Source: Rhizobiales bacterium 62-47
Lineage (GTDB): Bacteria > Pseudomonadota > Alphaproteobacteria > Rhizobiales > Xanthobacteraceae
Direction of reading: 5' to 3'
Assembly: GCA_001899255.1 (NCBI GenBank)
Contig: MKVX01000013.1
Coordinates: forward strand, 62,001 to 126,000
DNA length: 64,000 nucleotides
Position numbers and translations under genes: made by a program. Position 1 is the first letter of the stretch. Each line of letters begins with the position of its first letter. Below, piece after piece: positions 8,596-17,230 of this stretch. The notes beneath the pieces were generated by a model. The model did not search any database. It was not told where the DNA came from and saw only the letters and a list, made by a program, of their open reading frames with translations.

Positions 8596-9045
8596 GTGAG
8601 CAATCGGCCGAAGCCAGAGTCCCGAAGCGCCTTCCCGCATTTCTACGAGATGACGACGCGGTGGGGCGACAACGATGCTTATCGCCACATGACAAACGTT
8701 GTCTATCTGTCGTTCTTCGATTCGGCTGTGTGCCGGTACCTGATCGAGAACGGAGTTCTTGATGTCGAAGCCAGCGCGGTCATCGGAATGGTGGCCGAAA
8801 CCCATTGCAGCTATTTCAAAGAGATCAGCTTCCCGTCCGTCATCAACGTCGGCCTTCGCATTGGCGAACGGGGCAATAGCAGCATTCGGTACGAGATTGG
8901 CTTGTTTCGCGATAGTGACGACCTTGCCTGCGCTCAGGGATACCTTGTCCACGTTTATGTCGAACGCAAAACCGGTCGCCCAGTGCCGATCCCGGATGAC
9001 ATACGCCATGCGGTTGCACCGCTGCGTCAACGTCACATCGCTTAA
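8596..9045 (+). CDS. Hot-dog fold acyl-CoA thioesterase
   Basis: The 149-residue protein is of the YbgC / 4-hydroxybenzoyl-CoA thioesterase type. The signature stretch is RWGDNDAYRHMTNVVY, with the aspartate-containing D-x-D-x-x-x-H-x-N-N-like motif near the N terminus. The start is a GTG at 8596 with GGAG about 7 bases upstream. It lies 34 bases after the dehydratase-like gene and 18 before the CoxG-like gene, within the same operon. It would release the free acid and CoA from a pathway intermediate or a dead-end thioester. The substrate cannot be read from the sequence. Confidence 0.86.
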   Translation: MSNRPKPESRSAFPHFYEMTTRWGDNDAYRHMTNVVYLSFFDSAVCRYLIENGVLDVEASAVIGMVAETHCSYFKEISFPSVINVGLRIGERGNSSIRYEIGLFRDSDDLACAQGYLVHVYVERKTGRPVPIPDDIRHAVAPLRQRHIA

Positions 9046-9063
9046 CCGGGGGAGAGTGCAGCC

Positions 9064-9528
9064 ATGGACATGTCTGGCAGGATCGAACTGAAGGCCCCGA
9101 AACAGCGCGTGTGGGAATCGCTTAACGATCCCGAGATCCTGAAGGCCTGCATTCCGGGGTGTGCGAGTCTCGAAAGGACGGCGGACGATGGGTTTGCCGT
9201 GGTTGCCGTGCTGAAGGTCGGACCGATCAAAGCCAAATTCCAGGGGAGGGTGCGCCTGCTCGATATCGTAGCACCCACAAGTTACACGATCAGCGGGGAA
9301 GGCCATGGCGGAATTGCCGGCTTTGCTGCCGGTAGCGCCAAGGTCGCGCTTGAGGAAATCGATCCGCAGACAACCGAGTTGTCGTATTATACCGAAGCCA
9401 AGGTCGGCGGCAAAATCGCACAGCTTGGCGCGCGTCTGATCGATTCCACCGCAAAGAAACTCGCAGGTCAGTTCTTCGAACAGTTCAGTCTGCAGGTGAG
9501 TGGCCAGGCTGTTTCCGACAACAACTAG
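9064..9528 (+). CDS. CoxG-like SRPBCC protein
   Basis: The 154-residue protein has the CoxG pattern: it starts with MSGRIELKAPKQRVWESLND and carries the conserved CIPGC segment, here KACIPGCASLER, then GHGGIAGFAAGSAKV. CoxG proteins accompany molybdenum hydroxylases and in Oligotropha help attach CO dehydrogenase to the membrane. The GGGGGAG ribosome-binding site lies about 6 bases before the ATG at 9064. Its place just before the molybdenum-enzyme subunits suggests it recruits that enzyme to the membrane or to a quinone-linked acceptor. It lacks the long C-terminal hydrophobic tail of some CoxG proteins. Confidence 0.85.
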   Translation: MDMSGRIELKAPKQRVWESLNDPEILKACIPGCASLERTADDGFAVVAVLKVGPIKAKFQGRVRLLDIVAPTSYTISGEGHGGIAGFAAGSAKVALEEIDPQTTELSYYTEAKVGGKIAQLGARLIDSTAKKLAGQFFEQFSLQVSGQAVSDNN

Positions 9529-9561
9529 CCGGACGTTGCAGGCAAGACAGGGATAGAGACC

Positions 9562-10326
9562 GTGGCTGACATTGAATGCGCTGTGGAGGGCAGGGTTGCA
9601 ACGGTGACGTTGAATCGTCCGGCCATGCGCAATGCGATGACATTATCGATGTGGAAAGGCATTGCAGAGATTTTCAAGCAGCTTGGCGAAAATCGCGAGG
9701 TCCGGGCCATCATCTTCACCGGTGCCGACGGTAACTTCAGCGTCGGGGCGGACGTCTCGGAATTCGCTGCCGTACGGTCGAGTGCGCGCGATAGTGCCGA
9801 CTATGAAGTCGCGGTTGATGCGTCGTCCGACGCTATAGCCGGGGTACCGCAACCTGTTATTGCCGTTGTCGAGGGGTATTGTCTTGGTGGCGGGTGTCAC
9901 CTGTCGATGGCGTGCGACTTTCGCTTTGCTGACCCGACAGCTCAATTCGGCATTCCTTCCGCCAATCTGTCAATCATCTACGGGGTTCGAAGCACCAAGC
10001 GGCTCCTGGGGTTGGTGGGGCTCACGAAAGCCAAACGCATCCTCTACGCTGCCGAGCGCATCGCGGCGAGCGACGCCATGCATGTCGGTCTTGTCGATCA
10101 TCTGGGTGCCGATGCGAAAGGCGATGCTCGGACCTTTGCCGAGCAGATGGCCGAAAAGGCGCCGCTATCGATAGCAGGCGCCAAGTACATTCTGAACCAG
10201 ACCGCCATGGGAGAAAGCGGTTCGCTTGCGCAGGCGATGATCGATCATGCGTCGGATAGCGAAGACTATCGCGAGGCGCGACAGGCGTTTGCCGCAAAGC
10301 GGCTCCCCCGATTCAAGGGGCATTGA
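9562..10326 (+). CDS. Crotonase-superfamily protein lacking both catalytic glutamates
   Basis: The 254-residue protein has a complete crotonase fold. NFSVGADVSEF and GYCLGGGCHLSMACD give the oxyanion-hole and CoA-binding elements. In enoyl-CoA hydratase the catalytic residues are Glu144 in GGCEL and Glu164 in FGQPE. Here the aligned positions are His113 (GGCHL) and Ser133 (FGIPS), so simple hydration of an enoyl-CoA is unlikely. Crotonases with other residues act as hydrolases, dehalogenases or C-C lyases. HmfE of the 2-furoate pathway is a crotonase-family hydrolase that also sits beside a molybdenum dehydrogenase. GTG start at 9562. Only 2 bases separate it from the next gene. Confidence 0.85.
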   Translation: MADIECAVEGRVATVTLNRPAMRNAMTLSMWKGIAEIFKQLGENREVRAIIFTGADGNFSVGADVSEFAAVRSSARDSADYEVAVDASSDAIAGVPQPVIAVVEGYCLGGGCHLSMACDFRFADPTAQFGIPSANLSIIYGVRSTKRLLGLVGLTKAKRILYAAERIAASDAMHVGLVDHLGADAKGDARTFAEQMAEKAPLSIAGAKYILNQTAMGESGSLAQAMIDHASDSEDYREARQAFAAKRLPRFKGH

Positions 10327-10328
10327 CG

Positions 10329-11207
10329 ATGAAGCCACCGCCGTTCGACTATTTCGCCGCCGATAGTATCGAGGCCGCCGTCCAGGCGCTCGCCGATGCC
10401 GGCGGCGACGGCAAGATTATCGCTGGCGGTCAAAGCCTCATGCCGATGCTCAATTTTCGGCTGCTGCGCCCGTCGGTGCTGATCGACATCAACCGAATCC
10501 CCGACCTCGCTTACGTGCGCGATGACGGAGAGTGTATTCGGATCGGCCCGTTGACGCGGCATCGTACGCTGGAAACCTCAAGTCTCGTCGCGGAACAGCT
10601 GCCGGTGTTGCATGAGGCGATGGGATACGTCGCACATCTGGCCATTCGCAATCGCGGTACGATCGGCGGAAGTCTCTCGCATGCCGATCCTGCTGCGGAA
10701 CTGCCGATGATGTCGTTGCTGTTGGACGCGCGCCTGGAGATTCAGTCGTTATCCGGGCGCCGGACAATCGATGCGCGGGATTTCTTTCTTGGGGCGCTGA
10801 CGACCGATCTCGACGAAGGCGAAATGCTGGTGGAGGTAAGGCTGACCAAGTTGCGCAAAGGAACCGGCTGGGCATTTGAGGAAGTCGCGCGCCGCTCGGG
10901 TGATTTTGCGCTGGCGTCCGTAGGGATCACTCTGAGTCATGACGACGGCAAGATATCCAATGTGCGAATTGGATTGATGGGCGTCGGCGAGACACCGATG
11001 CGTGCAACTGACGCGGAGAGCCTGCTGGCTGGGCAGCCCTTCAGTGAAACGGTGGTTACTGCGGCGGTCGACTCGATCCGTCGAACTGTCGAACCGAACA
11101 CCGATTTGCACGCATCGTCAGATTACCGGCGGCATCTGGTCGGGGTTCTGGCCGAGCAGGCGCTTTCAAAGGCTTGGCAACGAGCGACGCAGGCTGCCCA
11201 TGACTGA
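10329..11207 (+). CDS. Molybdenum hydroxylase, FAD-binding subunit (CoxM-like)
   Basis: The 292-residue protein is a medium subunit of the xanthine dehydrogenase / CO dehydrogenase family. FAD-binding elements are visible: AGGQSLMPML near residues 33-42 and RNRGTIGGSLSHADP at about 105-120. It carries electrons from the 2Fe-2S subunit to the final acceptor. I chose the ATG at 10329 because AAGGGG lies about 9 bases upstream; a TTG at 10323 is too close to it. The gene is followed by the 2Fe-2S subunit with an 8-base overlap. Confidence 0.92.
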   Translation: MKPPPFDYFAADSIEAAVQALADAGGDGKIIAGGQSLMPMLNFRLLRPSVLIDINRIPDLAYVRDDGECIRIGPLTRHRTLETSSLVAEQLPVLHEAMGYVAHLAIRNRGTIGGSLSHADPAAELPMMSLLLDARLEIQSLSGRRTIDARDFFLGALTTDLDEGEMLVEVRLTKLRKGTGWAFEEVARRSGDFALASVGITLSHDDGKISNVRIGLMGVGETPMRATDAESLLAGQPFSETVVTAAVDSIRRTVEPNTDLHASSDYRRHLVGVLAEQALSKAWQRATQAAHD

Positions 11208-11700
11208 ACCCGTCGTCATTCGGATCACTGTCAATGGTGTCGAATATGAGAAGTCCGTCGAGCCGCGACTTCTGCTCTCCGATTTTCTGCGCAATGACCT
11301 CGGCCTGACCGGGACTCATGTGGGGTGCGAGCATGGCGTTTGCGGCGCCTGCACGGTGCTGGTCAATGGTGAGAGCGCGCGATCCTGTCTGTTTCTGGCC
11401 GTGCAACTCGATGGTGCGCAGGTTGAGACCGTGGAAGGCCTTGGAACGGCGCATGCGATGCATCCAATTCAGCAGGCGTTTCACGAATGCCATGCCTTGC
11501 AGTGCGGCTTCTGTACGCCAGGCATGTTGATAACAACCGTCGATCTGCTGAAGAAATTCCCGGAAGCCGATGACGAGCAAATTCGTGAAGGGCTGTCCGG
11601 CAATCTCTGCCGCTGCACCGGCTACCAGAACATCGTTCGCGCGGTGCGTATGGCCGCAGATGAACTCAAGGCTCGCGAAGTCAAAGAGGCCGCCTCATGA
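11200..11700 (+). CDS. Molybdenum hydroxylase, 2Fe-2S subunit (CoxS-like)
   Basis: The 166-residue protein shows all eight cysteines for two [2Fe-2S] clusters: C43, C48, C51 and C63 (CEHGVCGAC then SC), and C102, C105, C137 and C139 (QCGFC and CRC). It passes electrons from the molybdenum centre to the FAD subunit. The start at 11200 overlaps the FAD-subunit stop by 8 bases, and the stop overlaps the next gene as ATGA. An upstream in-frame extension to 11002 lies wholly inside the FAD gene and is rejected. Confidence 0.95.
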   Translation: MTEPVVIRITVNGVEYEKSVEPRLLLSDFLRNDLGLTGTHVGCEHGVCGACTVLVNGESARSCLFLAVQLDGAQVETVEGLGTAHAMHPIQQAFHECHALQCGFCTPGMLITTVDLLKKFPEADDEQIREGLSGNLCRCTGYQNIVRAVRMAADELKAREVKEAAS

Positions 11701-12458
11701 AAATGCATGTTCTCTCTGGCGGTCGCCTGCGAATGCGGAAGCACATCTACTTTCCGGATGCCGACCGCAACGAGTCGATTGAACTGCCGGTGAACTGCAT
11801 TCTGCTCCGGCATGCAAAGGGCAATGTGCTGTTCGATACCGGCTGTCACCCCGATGTCGTGCGCGATGCCGAGGGGCGCTGGGGCGCTTTGGCGCGCGTG
11901 ATGACGCCGTTGATGTCCGCCGAGGATAACGTTATCAGCCAGTTGAGAGCTATCGGATTATCGCCGGATGATATCGATGTGGTGATTTGTTCGCATTTGC
12001 ATCCGGATCACTGCGGCTGCAATCAATTCTTCTCGAAGGCAAGAATTCTGGTCCGCAACGAGGAGCTGGCTGCGGTCAGGAAGCCCGACGCCGTTGCCGT
12101 TGGCTATCTGCCGGCCGAGTGGGATCATCCACTCAACTACCAGGCCGTAACGACCGATCTCGATGTCTTCGACGACGGTGCGATCCGGTTGGTGCATTTG
12201 CCGGGCCATACGCCGGGGACGATGGGCGCGCTGGTGACCCTGAAGAACAGCGGCCGCTTTTTACTTGCCGCCGATGCGGTCAGTGTCCGCGAGAATCTCG
12301 ATGCTGACATCATCCCGAAGAATACCTGGAACAAGGAGCTTTGCCGCGAAAGTTTCGCGATGGTGCGCCTGATCGAAGCGCAGGGAGCGACTGTGATCTG
12401 TGGACACGATGACGCGCAATGGTCGTCGCTGCGCAAGTTGGCCGACTACTATGACTGA
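11697..12458 (+). CDS. Metallo-beta-lactamase-fold hydrolase, lactonase-like
   Basis: The 253-residue protein has the di-metal motif H100-x-H102-x-D104-H105 in SHLHPDHCG, then His171 (LPGHTPG), Asp193 and His237 (CGHD). Length and spacing resemble AttM/AiiA-type N-acyl-homoserine lactonases. The gene is unusual in place: it sits between the 2Fe-2S and molybdenum subunit genes, overlapping the first by 4 bases and the second by 8. Strict co-translation with the enzyme suggests it acts on the product, for example opening a lactone or hydrolysing a thioester. Quorum quenching is a less likely alternative because of the operon. Confidence 0.86.
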   Translation: MKMHVLSGGRLRMRKHIYFPDADRNESIELPVNCILLRHAKGNVLFDTGCHPDVVRDAEGRWGALARVMTPLMSAEDNVISQLRAIGLSPDDIDVVICSHLHPDHCGCNQFFSKARILVRNEELAAVRKPDAVAVGYLPAEWDHPLNYQAVTTDLDVFDDGAIRLVHLPGHTPGTMGALVTLKNSGRFLLAADAVSVRENLDADIIPKNTWNKELCRESFAMVRLIEAQGATVICGHDDAQWSSLRKLADYYD

Positions 12459-14886
12459 TGCGTCGTTGAAGGCAGTTGACGAGCGGCAGGACGGCGTTGC
12501 CGAGGAACTTGCCACGCGCCCCAAGATTATCGGGGCACGCGTCAAGCGGACCGAGGATCCACGTCTGCTGACCGGGAAGGGTGCCTATGTCGACGATCGG
12601 AAGGTCGCCGGCATGCTGCACGTCGCATTCCGGCGGAGCGATCACTCTCATGCCCTGATCAAGTCGATCGATGTCAGTGCGGCACGTCAGGCGGCCGGTG
12701 TCGTTGCCGTGCTGACGGCGGAGGATATGTCGGAGATCAATGCGGTCTTCGCCACATCGCGGATGAGGGATTATCACACCACGCCGATCACCGCGTTGGC
12801 AAGCAAGAAGGTGCGTTATGTCGGAGAACCGATTGTCGGCGTCGTCGCTAAGAGCCGTTATCTTGCGGAAGATGCGCTCGAACTGATCGAGGTCGAATTT
12901 GAGCCGCTGCCGGTGGTCATCGATCCCGAAACAGCCTGCCTCCCTTCCGCAGCAGTACTGCATGATGATGCAGGTACCAATGTTCTCTGTTTTCGCGAAT
13001 TCAAAACCGGAGACGCGGACGCCGCCATTGCAAGCGCGCCGATCCGCGTCTCCGGTCGTTTCCGGTTTTATCGCAAGACGCCGGTGGCAATGGAGAATCG
13101 CACCTATCTCGCCGAATACGAGGTCGGTCGCGATGAACTGACTCTCTACACATCGTCGCAGGTGCCGGGAATCATTCGCGACGCGTTATCGGATGCTCTC
13201 GATATGCCGGGAAGCCAACTCCGCGTTATCGCGCCGGATGTCGGTGGCGGCTTCGGCGGCAAGGCTTCCCTGTATCCCGAAGAGATATTTGTCGCCGTTG
13301 CCGCGCGCCGCCTCGGATGTGCGGTGAAATGGACCAGCGACCGGATGGAGGATCTGGCGGCCACCAGTCAGGGCTTTGACCAGATCGTCAACGCCGAACT
13401 GGCGTTGGATGCGAATGGCAACGCCGTGGCGCTCAAGGCCGATGTGATTGGCGATGTCGGAGCATATTCGATCTACCCGTGGACGGCAGTGATCGAGCCG
13501 GTTCAGGTCGTCAGCTTTCTCCCGGGGCCCTACAAGATCGCCAACTATCTCGGGCGCGTGCGCGGCGTTGCGACTTCCAAGCCGCCGACCGGGCCGTATC
13601 GAGGCGTGGGGCGGCCGACGTCGACCTTCGTTACGGAGCGTCTGATGGATATGGCCGCCCAGCGGCTCGGCATGGATCCGGTTGCGCTACGCCTGCGCAA
13701 CATGATCCAGCCTGACGAATTTCCGCATCGCATTGGCTCAGGTATCATTTGGGATCAATGCGCTTTCACCGAATGCCTCAACGCCGCTTGCGATAAGGTT
13801 GATTATCCGACGCTGCGCGCCAGACAGGCGCAGGCACGCGCGGCCGGCCGTTGGTTCGGAATTGGCGTCGCGTGCTACGCCGAGTTGACCGGAATTGGAT
13901 CGCGCATCTCGGTGGCACCGGGAATGCCGATCAATACCGGCACGGAAACCGCCAAGATCACCATCGATTCGACCGGCGCCGTCACCGCGGCGTTCGGCGT
14001 CACGGCGATGGGGCAGGGCTTGGAAACCACGTTGGCTCAAGTCGTCGCCGAGCATCTCGGTGGCCGCGTCAAAGACATCCGCGTCATTCAGGGGGACAGC
14101 GCGGCAGTTCCAAACGCCACCGGAAGTTATGCCAGCCGCAGCGCTGTGTTGGCCGGCGGTGCGGCAACACTCGCCGCCAAGGAAGTCAAAGACAAGATCA
14201 TTCGGGCGGCTTCGCATCTTCTCGAAACCGGACCGGAAGATCTCGTCGTCGAGGACGGCAAGGTTTCTGTTGTCGGCACGGATCGGGCGTTGACCTTCCG
14301 GCAGCTGGCGCGTGCCGTCTATCTGGAGATGAGGCGTATTCCTGCCGACAAGCGGGAAGAGCTGGCGTCAACCAAGACGTACGACCCGGTGTTCGGTACC
14401 AGCGCCACGGCAGCGCATCTCGCCGTCGTCGAGATCAATCCGGATACCTTGGAAATCAAGCTTGAGCGGTTCGTCGTCGCCGAGGATTGCGGTCGGCTGA
14501 TCAATCCGATGATCGTCGACGGCCAGGTACATGGCGGTGTGGCGCAGGGCATCGGCGCGGCTCTGTACGAGGAAGTCGTCTACAACGACGAAGGCCAGAA
14601 CGTCACCGCCAGTCTCGTCGACTACATCATCCCGACCGCGACTGAAATTCCCCCCATCGAGGTGGTGCATATCGAAGCGGCCTCGCTGACGACACTCGGC
14701 GGCTTCCGCGGCATGGGCGAGGGCGGCACGATCGGCGCGCCTGCTGCCGTTGCCAACGCCGTTGCGGACGCCGTCGCGCCGCTAGGTATCGATATCCTCG
14801 AACTTCCAGTTTCACCCGAACGGCTTTTTCGGCTGATCGAAAACAGCAAACAGCACAAGGACGCAACGCATGGACATGAAACTTAA
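12451..14886 (+). CDS. Molybdenum hydroxylase, molybdopterin subunit (CoxL/xanthine dehydrogenase-like)
   Basis: The 811-residue protein is a full-length large subunit. DVGGGFGGK at 263-271 and GMGEGG at 754-759, with the catalytic Glu757, mark the molybdenum site. The active-site loop reads PPTGPYRGVGRPT at 378-390. This lacks the AYRCSFR cysteine loop of true CO dehydrogenase, so CO is not the substrate; the form resembles form-II CoxL-like enzymes. It should hydroxylate or dehydrogenate a ring or acyl-CoA using water oxygen. The start at 12451 overlaps the metallo-hydrolase by 8 bases. No XdhC/CoxI- or MocA-type maturation gene is visible nearby. Confidence 0.93.
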   Translation: MTDASLKAVDERQDGVAEELATRPKIIGARVKRTEDPRLLTGKGAYVDDRKVAGMLHVAFRRSDHSHALIKSIDVSAARQAAGVVAVLTAEDMSEINAVFATSRMRDYHTTPITALASKKVRYVGEPIVGVVAKSRYLAEDALELIEVEFEPLPVVIDPETACLPSAAVLHDDAGTNVLCFREFKTGDADAAIASAPIRVSGRFRFYRKTPVAMENRTYLAEYEVGRDELTLYTSSQVPGIIRDALSDALDMPGSQLRVIAPDVGGGFGGKASLYPEEIFVAVAARRLGCAVKWTSDRMEDLAATSQGFDQIVNAELALDANGNAVALKADVIGDVGAYSIYPWTAVIEPVQVVSFLPGPYKIANYLGRVRGVATSKPPTGPYRGVGRPTSTFVTERLMDMAAQRLGMDPVALRLRNMIQPDEFPHRIGSGIIWDQCAFTECLNAACDKVDYPTLRARQAQARAAGRWFGIGVACYAELTGIGSRISVAPGMPINTGTETAKITIDSTGAVTAAFGVTAMGQGLETTLAQVVAEHLGGRVKDIRVIQGDSAAVPNATGSYASRSAVLAGGAATLAAKEVKDKIIRAASHLLETGPEDLVVEDGKVSVVGTDRALTFRQLARAVYLEMRRIPADKREELASTKTYDPVFGTSATAAHLAVVEINPDTLEIKLERFVVAEDCGRLINPMIVDGQVHGGVAQGIGAALYEEVVYNDEGQNVTASLVDYIIPTATEIPPIEVVHIEAASLTTLGGFRGMGEGGTIGAPAAVANAVADAVAPLGIDILELPVSPERLFRLIENSKQHKDATHGHET

Positions 14887-15622
14887 AGGTAAAGTCGCAC
14901 TCGTCACAGGTGCGGCGCGGGATGTCGGGCGTGAGATTGCGCTCAGTCTCGCCGCCGAGGGGGCGGCGGTTGCCGTGAACTATCGGGGTTCGAAAGATCT
15001 GGCTGATGAAGTCGTTGCGGAAATCACGCGCAATGGCGGCAAAGCCATCGCCTATGGGGCCGACGTATCTGATTTCGCCGCTGTGCAGGCGATGGTTAGC
15101 AAGATCGTTGCCGATTTCGGCGGATTGAACATCGTCGTCAACAATGCCGGCGTCGCGCTGCGCAATCGCTTCGTCGAAACGACTCCTGCGGAGTGGGAGA
15201 AGCAGATCAACATCTGTCTCTATGGCGCTATCCACATTTCCAAGGCAGCCGCGCCGCATTTGGAGAAGGCTGGCGACGGCCGGATCATTGCCATGATAGG
15301 AGATTCTTCGCGGGTTGGTGAGTCCGGTTTGGCAATCGTAGCGGCCGCACGCGCCGGGGTCATCGGATTGATGAAATCGCTCGCGCGCGAATTCGGCCGC
15401 TTCGGCACAACGGCAAATGTCATCTCTCTCGGGCTTATCGAGACGGCGCACGATCGGGCTTGGGTCGATGCTAACCGCGACAAGCTGACTAAGTTTTATC
15501 CGCTTCGCCGCCTCGGATTGCCGCAGGATATCGCTCCGACGGTGACGCTGCTGGCGTCGCCACATGGAGGCTGGATCACCGGACAGGTGATCAGCATCAG
15601 TGGTGGATTCAGTATGGTCTAG
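14870..15622 (+). CDS. SDR-family protein without the catalytic Tyr-Lys pair
   Basis: The 250-residue protein has the classical SDR Rossmann fold: TGAARDVG at 13-20 for nucleotide binding and NNAG at 91-94. The catalytic YxxxK motif is missing. The aligned segment reads VAAAR at 157-161, so Tyr is Val157 and Lys is Arg161. A normal SDR dehydrogenase mechanism is therefore improbable. AAGGA lies about 8 bases before the ATG at 14870, and the gene overlaps the molybdenum subunit by 17 bases. It may be a non-catalytic partner or use another chemistry. The NAD(P)-binding part looks intact. Confidence 0.88.
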   Translation: MDMKLKGKVALVTGAARDVGREIALSLAAEGAAVAVNYRGSKDLADEVVAEITRNGGKAIAYGADVSDFAAVQAMVSKIVADFGGLNIVVNNAGVALRNRFVETTPAEWEKQINICLYGAIHISKAAAPHLEKAGDGRIIAMIGDSSRVGESGLAIVAAARAGVIGLMKSLAREFGRFGTTANVISLGLIETAHDRAWVDANRDKLTKFYPLRRLGLPQDIAPTVTLLASPHGGWITGQVISISGGFSMV

Positions 15623-15652
15623 TGAAAATACAGTCGCAGTAAGGGAAGAGAA

Positions 15653-17230
15653 ATGCTACGGACGGATTTGATAGCGCCGGTTGCGACGCTTATTCAACGC
15701 CACGCTGATGAGCGCGGCAGCAAGATCGCATTTGAAGATGCCAATAGCAAAGTCACCTATGGTGAATTGGCCAGCCGGACCGCAAATCTAGCGGGGCATC
15801 TGGTCGAACTTGGCGTAAATGCCGGCGATACCGTGGCGATTTTCCTTCCCAACAGCGTGCATTGGGTCGAGTCTTGTTTTGCCATTACGCGAGCGGGCGC
15901 CATCGGCGTGCCAATTAGCTACGATGCGACCGAGAGCGAGATCGCGTATCGTCTTCAGGATGCATCCTGCAAGGTTATCATCACCACCGATGAGCGCGCT
16001 CCGCTGCTCGCCGCGATCAAGAACGAATGTCCGGCATTGGCCACGACGATCCTTGTCGAGCGAGGCGCGGAAAGAGGCACGGGCCTGCGTTTTAGCGATC
16101 TTGTCTCGATCAAGCCAAGGTCGGAGCCGCGCGATCCATCTTCAATTCACGAGCCAGCCTATATCATCTACACGTCGGGAACGACGGGGCGGGCGAAGGG
16201 CGTTCTACTGTCGGTTCACAGCATGTTGTGGATCACGGCGTCTTGCTGGGCGCCGATCGCAATGTTGTCCGAGAAAGACCGTGTTCTTTCGCCGCTACCG
16301 TTGTTTCATTCCTATGCGCTGAATTTGTCGGTGCTCGCCATCCTCGCTGCCGGCGCTAGCGAATACATCATGGAGAAGTTCTCGACCAGCGAAGCGACAC
16401 GATTGCTGGAGAGCGGTTCGTTCACGTTGTTTCCGGGCGTGCCAACCATGTTTCACTATCTGCTCGAGACCGCCAAAGGAAACGCCAAGAATAATCTCAA
16501 GGCCCATCTGAAAGGCCTTCGGCTGGCGATCTCGGCGGGTGCGATCATGCCGGCAACGCTGAATCGGGAATTCGAAGCGCATTTCGGCATCAAGTTGCTC
16601 GACGGTTATGGCATTACCGAAACCGCAACGATGGTCACCATGAACTGGCCGTCAGGTGGACGGGTGTTGGGGTCTTGCGGCCTGCCAGTGCCGGGTCTCG
16701 CTGTCCGAATTGTTGATGCGGCTACCGGGAAAGACGTGCCGATCGGCAGTGAAGGCGAGTTGATCGTTCGCGGTCCGAATGTGATGATCGGATACCATAA
16801 CAAGCCGGATGAAACCGCCAAGGCACTTCGTGACGGCTGGTATCATACCGGTGATCTGGCCAAGAGCGACGAGAACGGCTTCCTGACGATTACAGGCCGT
16901 CTAAAGGAACTCATCATTCGTGGCGGTCAGAACATTGCACCGGCCGAAATCGAAGAAGTCGTCAGCATCATCGATGGTATTGTCGACAATGCAGTGGTGG
17001 GCCTTCCGCACCAACATCTCGGCGAAGTGCCGGCGTTGTTTGTCGTCAAGCATCGCGACCGCGACATTGGCGCACAACAAATTCTCGATCACTGCAAGGG
17101 GCGGCTGTCGGCCTATAAGGTGCCGTTCTCGGTACACTTCGTCGATGAGATTCCTCGGACAGGTTCGGGCAAGATTATCCGGTTCAAACTGCGCGATATT
17201 CTCCTCAAACCGGAGAACAAGGCATCCTAA
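15653..17230 (+). CDS. AMP-dependent acyl-CoA ligase
   Basis: The 525-residue protein belongs to the ANL superfamily. The P-loop YTSGTTGRAKG lies near residues 175-190, YGITETA at about 323, YHTGDLAK and GRLKELIIRGG near 400-425, and the catalytic lysine motif PRTGSGKI near 503. It activates a carboxylic acid to an acyl-AMP and then to the CoA thioester, so it probably starts the pathway encoded upstream. AAGGGAAGAG precedes the ATG at 15653. It is the last gene of the operon. It resembles long-chain and aromatic acid ligases alike, so the chain or ring substrate cannot be told. Confidence 0.92.
   Translation: MLRTDLIAPVATLIQRHADERGSKIAFEDANSKVTYGELASRTANLAGHLVELGVNAGDTVAIFLPNSVHWVESCFAITRAGAIGVPISYDATESEIAYRLQDASCKVIITTDERAPLLAAIKNECPALATTILVERGAERGTGLRFSDLVSIKPRSEPRDPSSIHEPAYIIYTSGTTGRAKGVLLSVHSMLWITASCWAPIAMLSEKDRVLSPLPLFHSYALNLSVLAILAAGASEYIMEKFSTSEATRLLESGSFTLFPGVPTMFHYLLETAKGNAKNNLKAHLKGLRLAISAGAIMPATLNREFEAHFGIKLLDGYGITETATMVTMNWPSGGRVLGSCGLPVPGLAVRIVDAATGKDVPIGSEGELIVRGPNVMIGYHNKPDETAKALRDGWYHTGDLAKSDENGFLTITGRLKELIIRGGQNIAPAEIEEVVSIIDGIVDNAVVGLPHQHLGEVPALFVVKHRDRDIGAQQILDHCKGRLSAYKVPFSVHFVDEIPRTGSGKIIRFKLRDILLKPENKAS

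Noticed and set aside
12451-14886. True aerobic CO dehydrogenase
   Set aside because: The loop is PYRGVGR, not the AYRCSFR cysteine loop of form I CoxL, and CO-specific accessory genes are absent.
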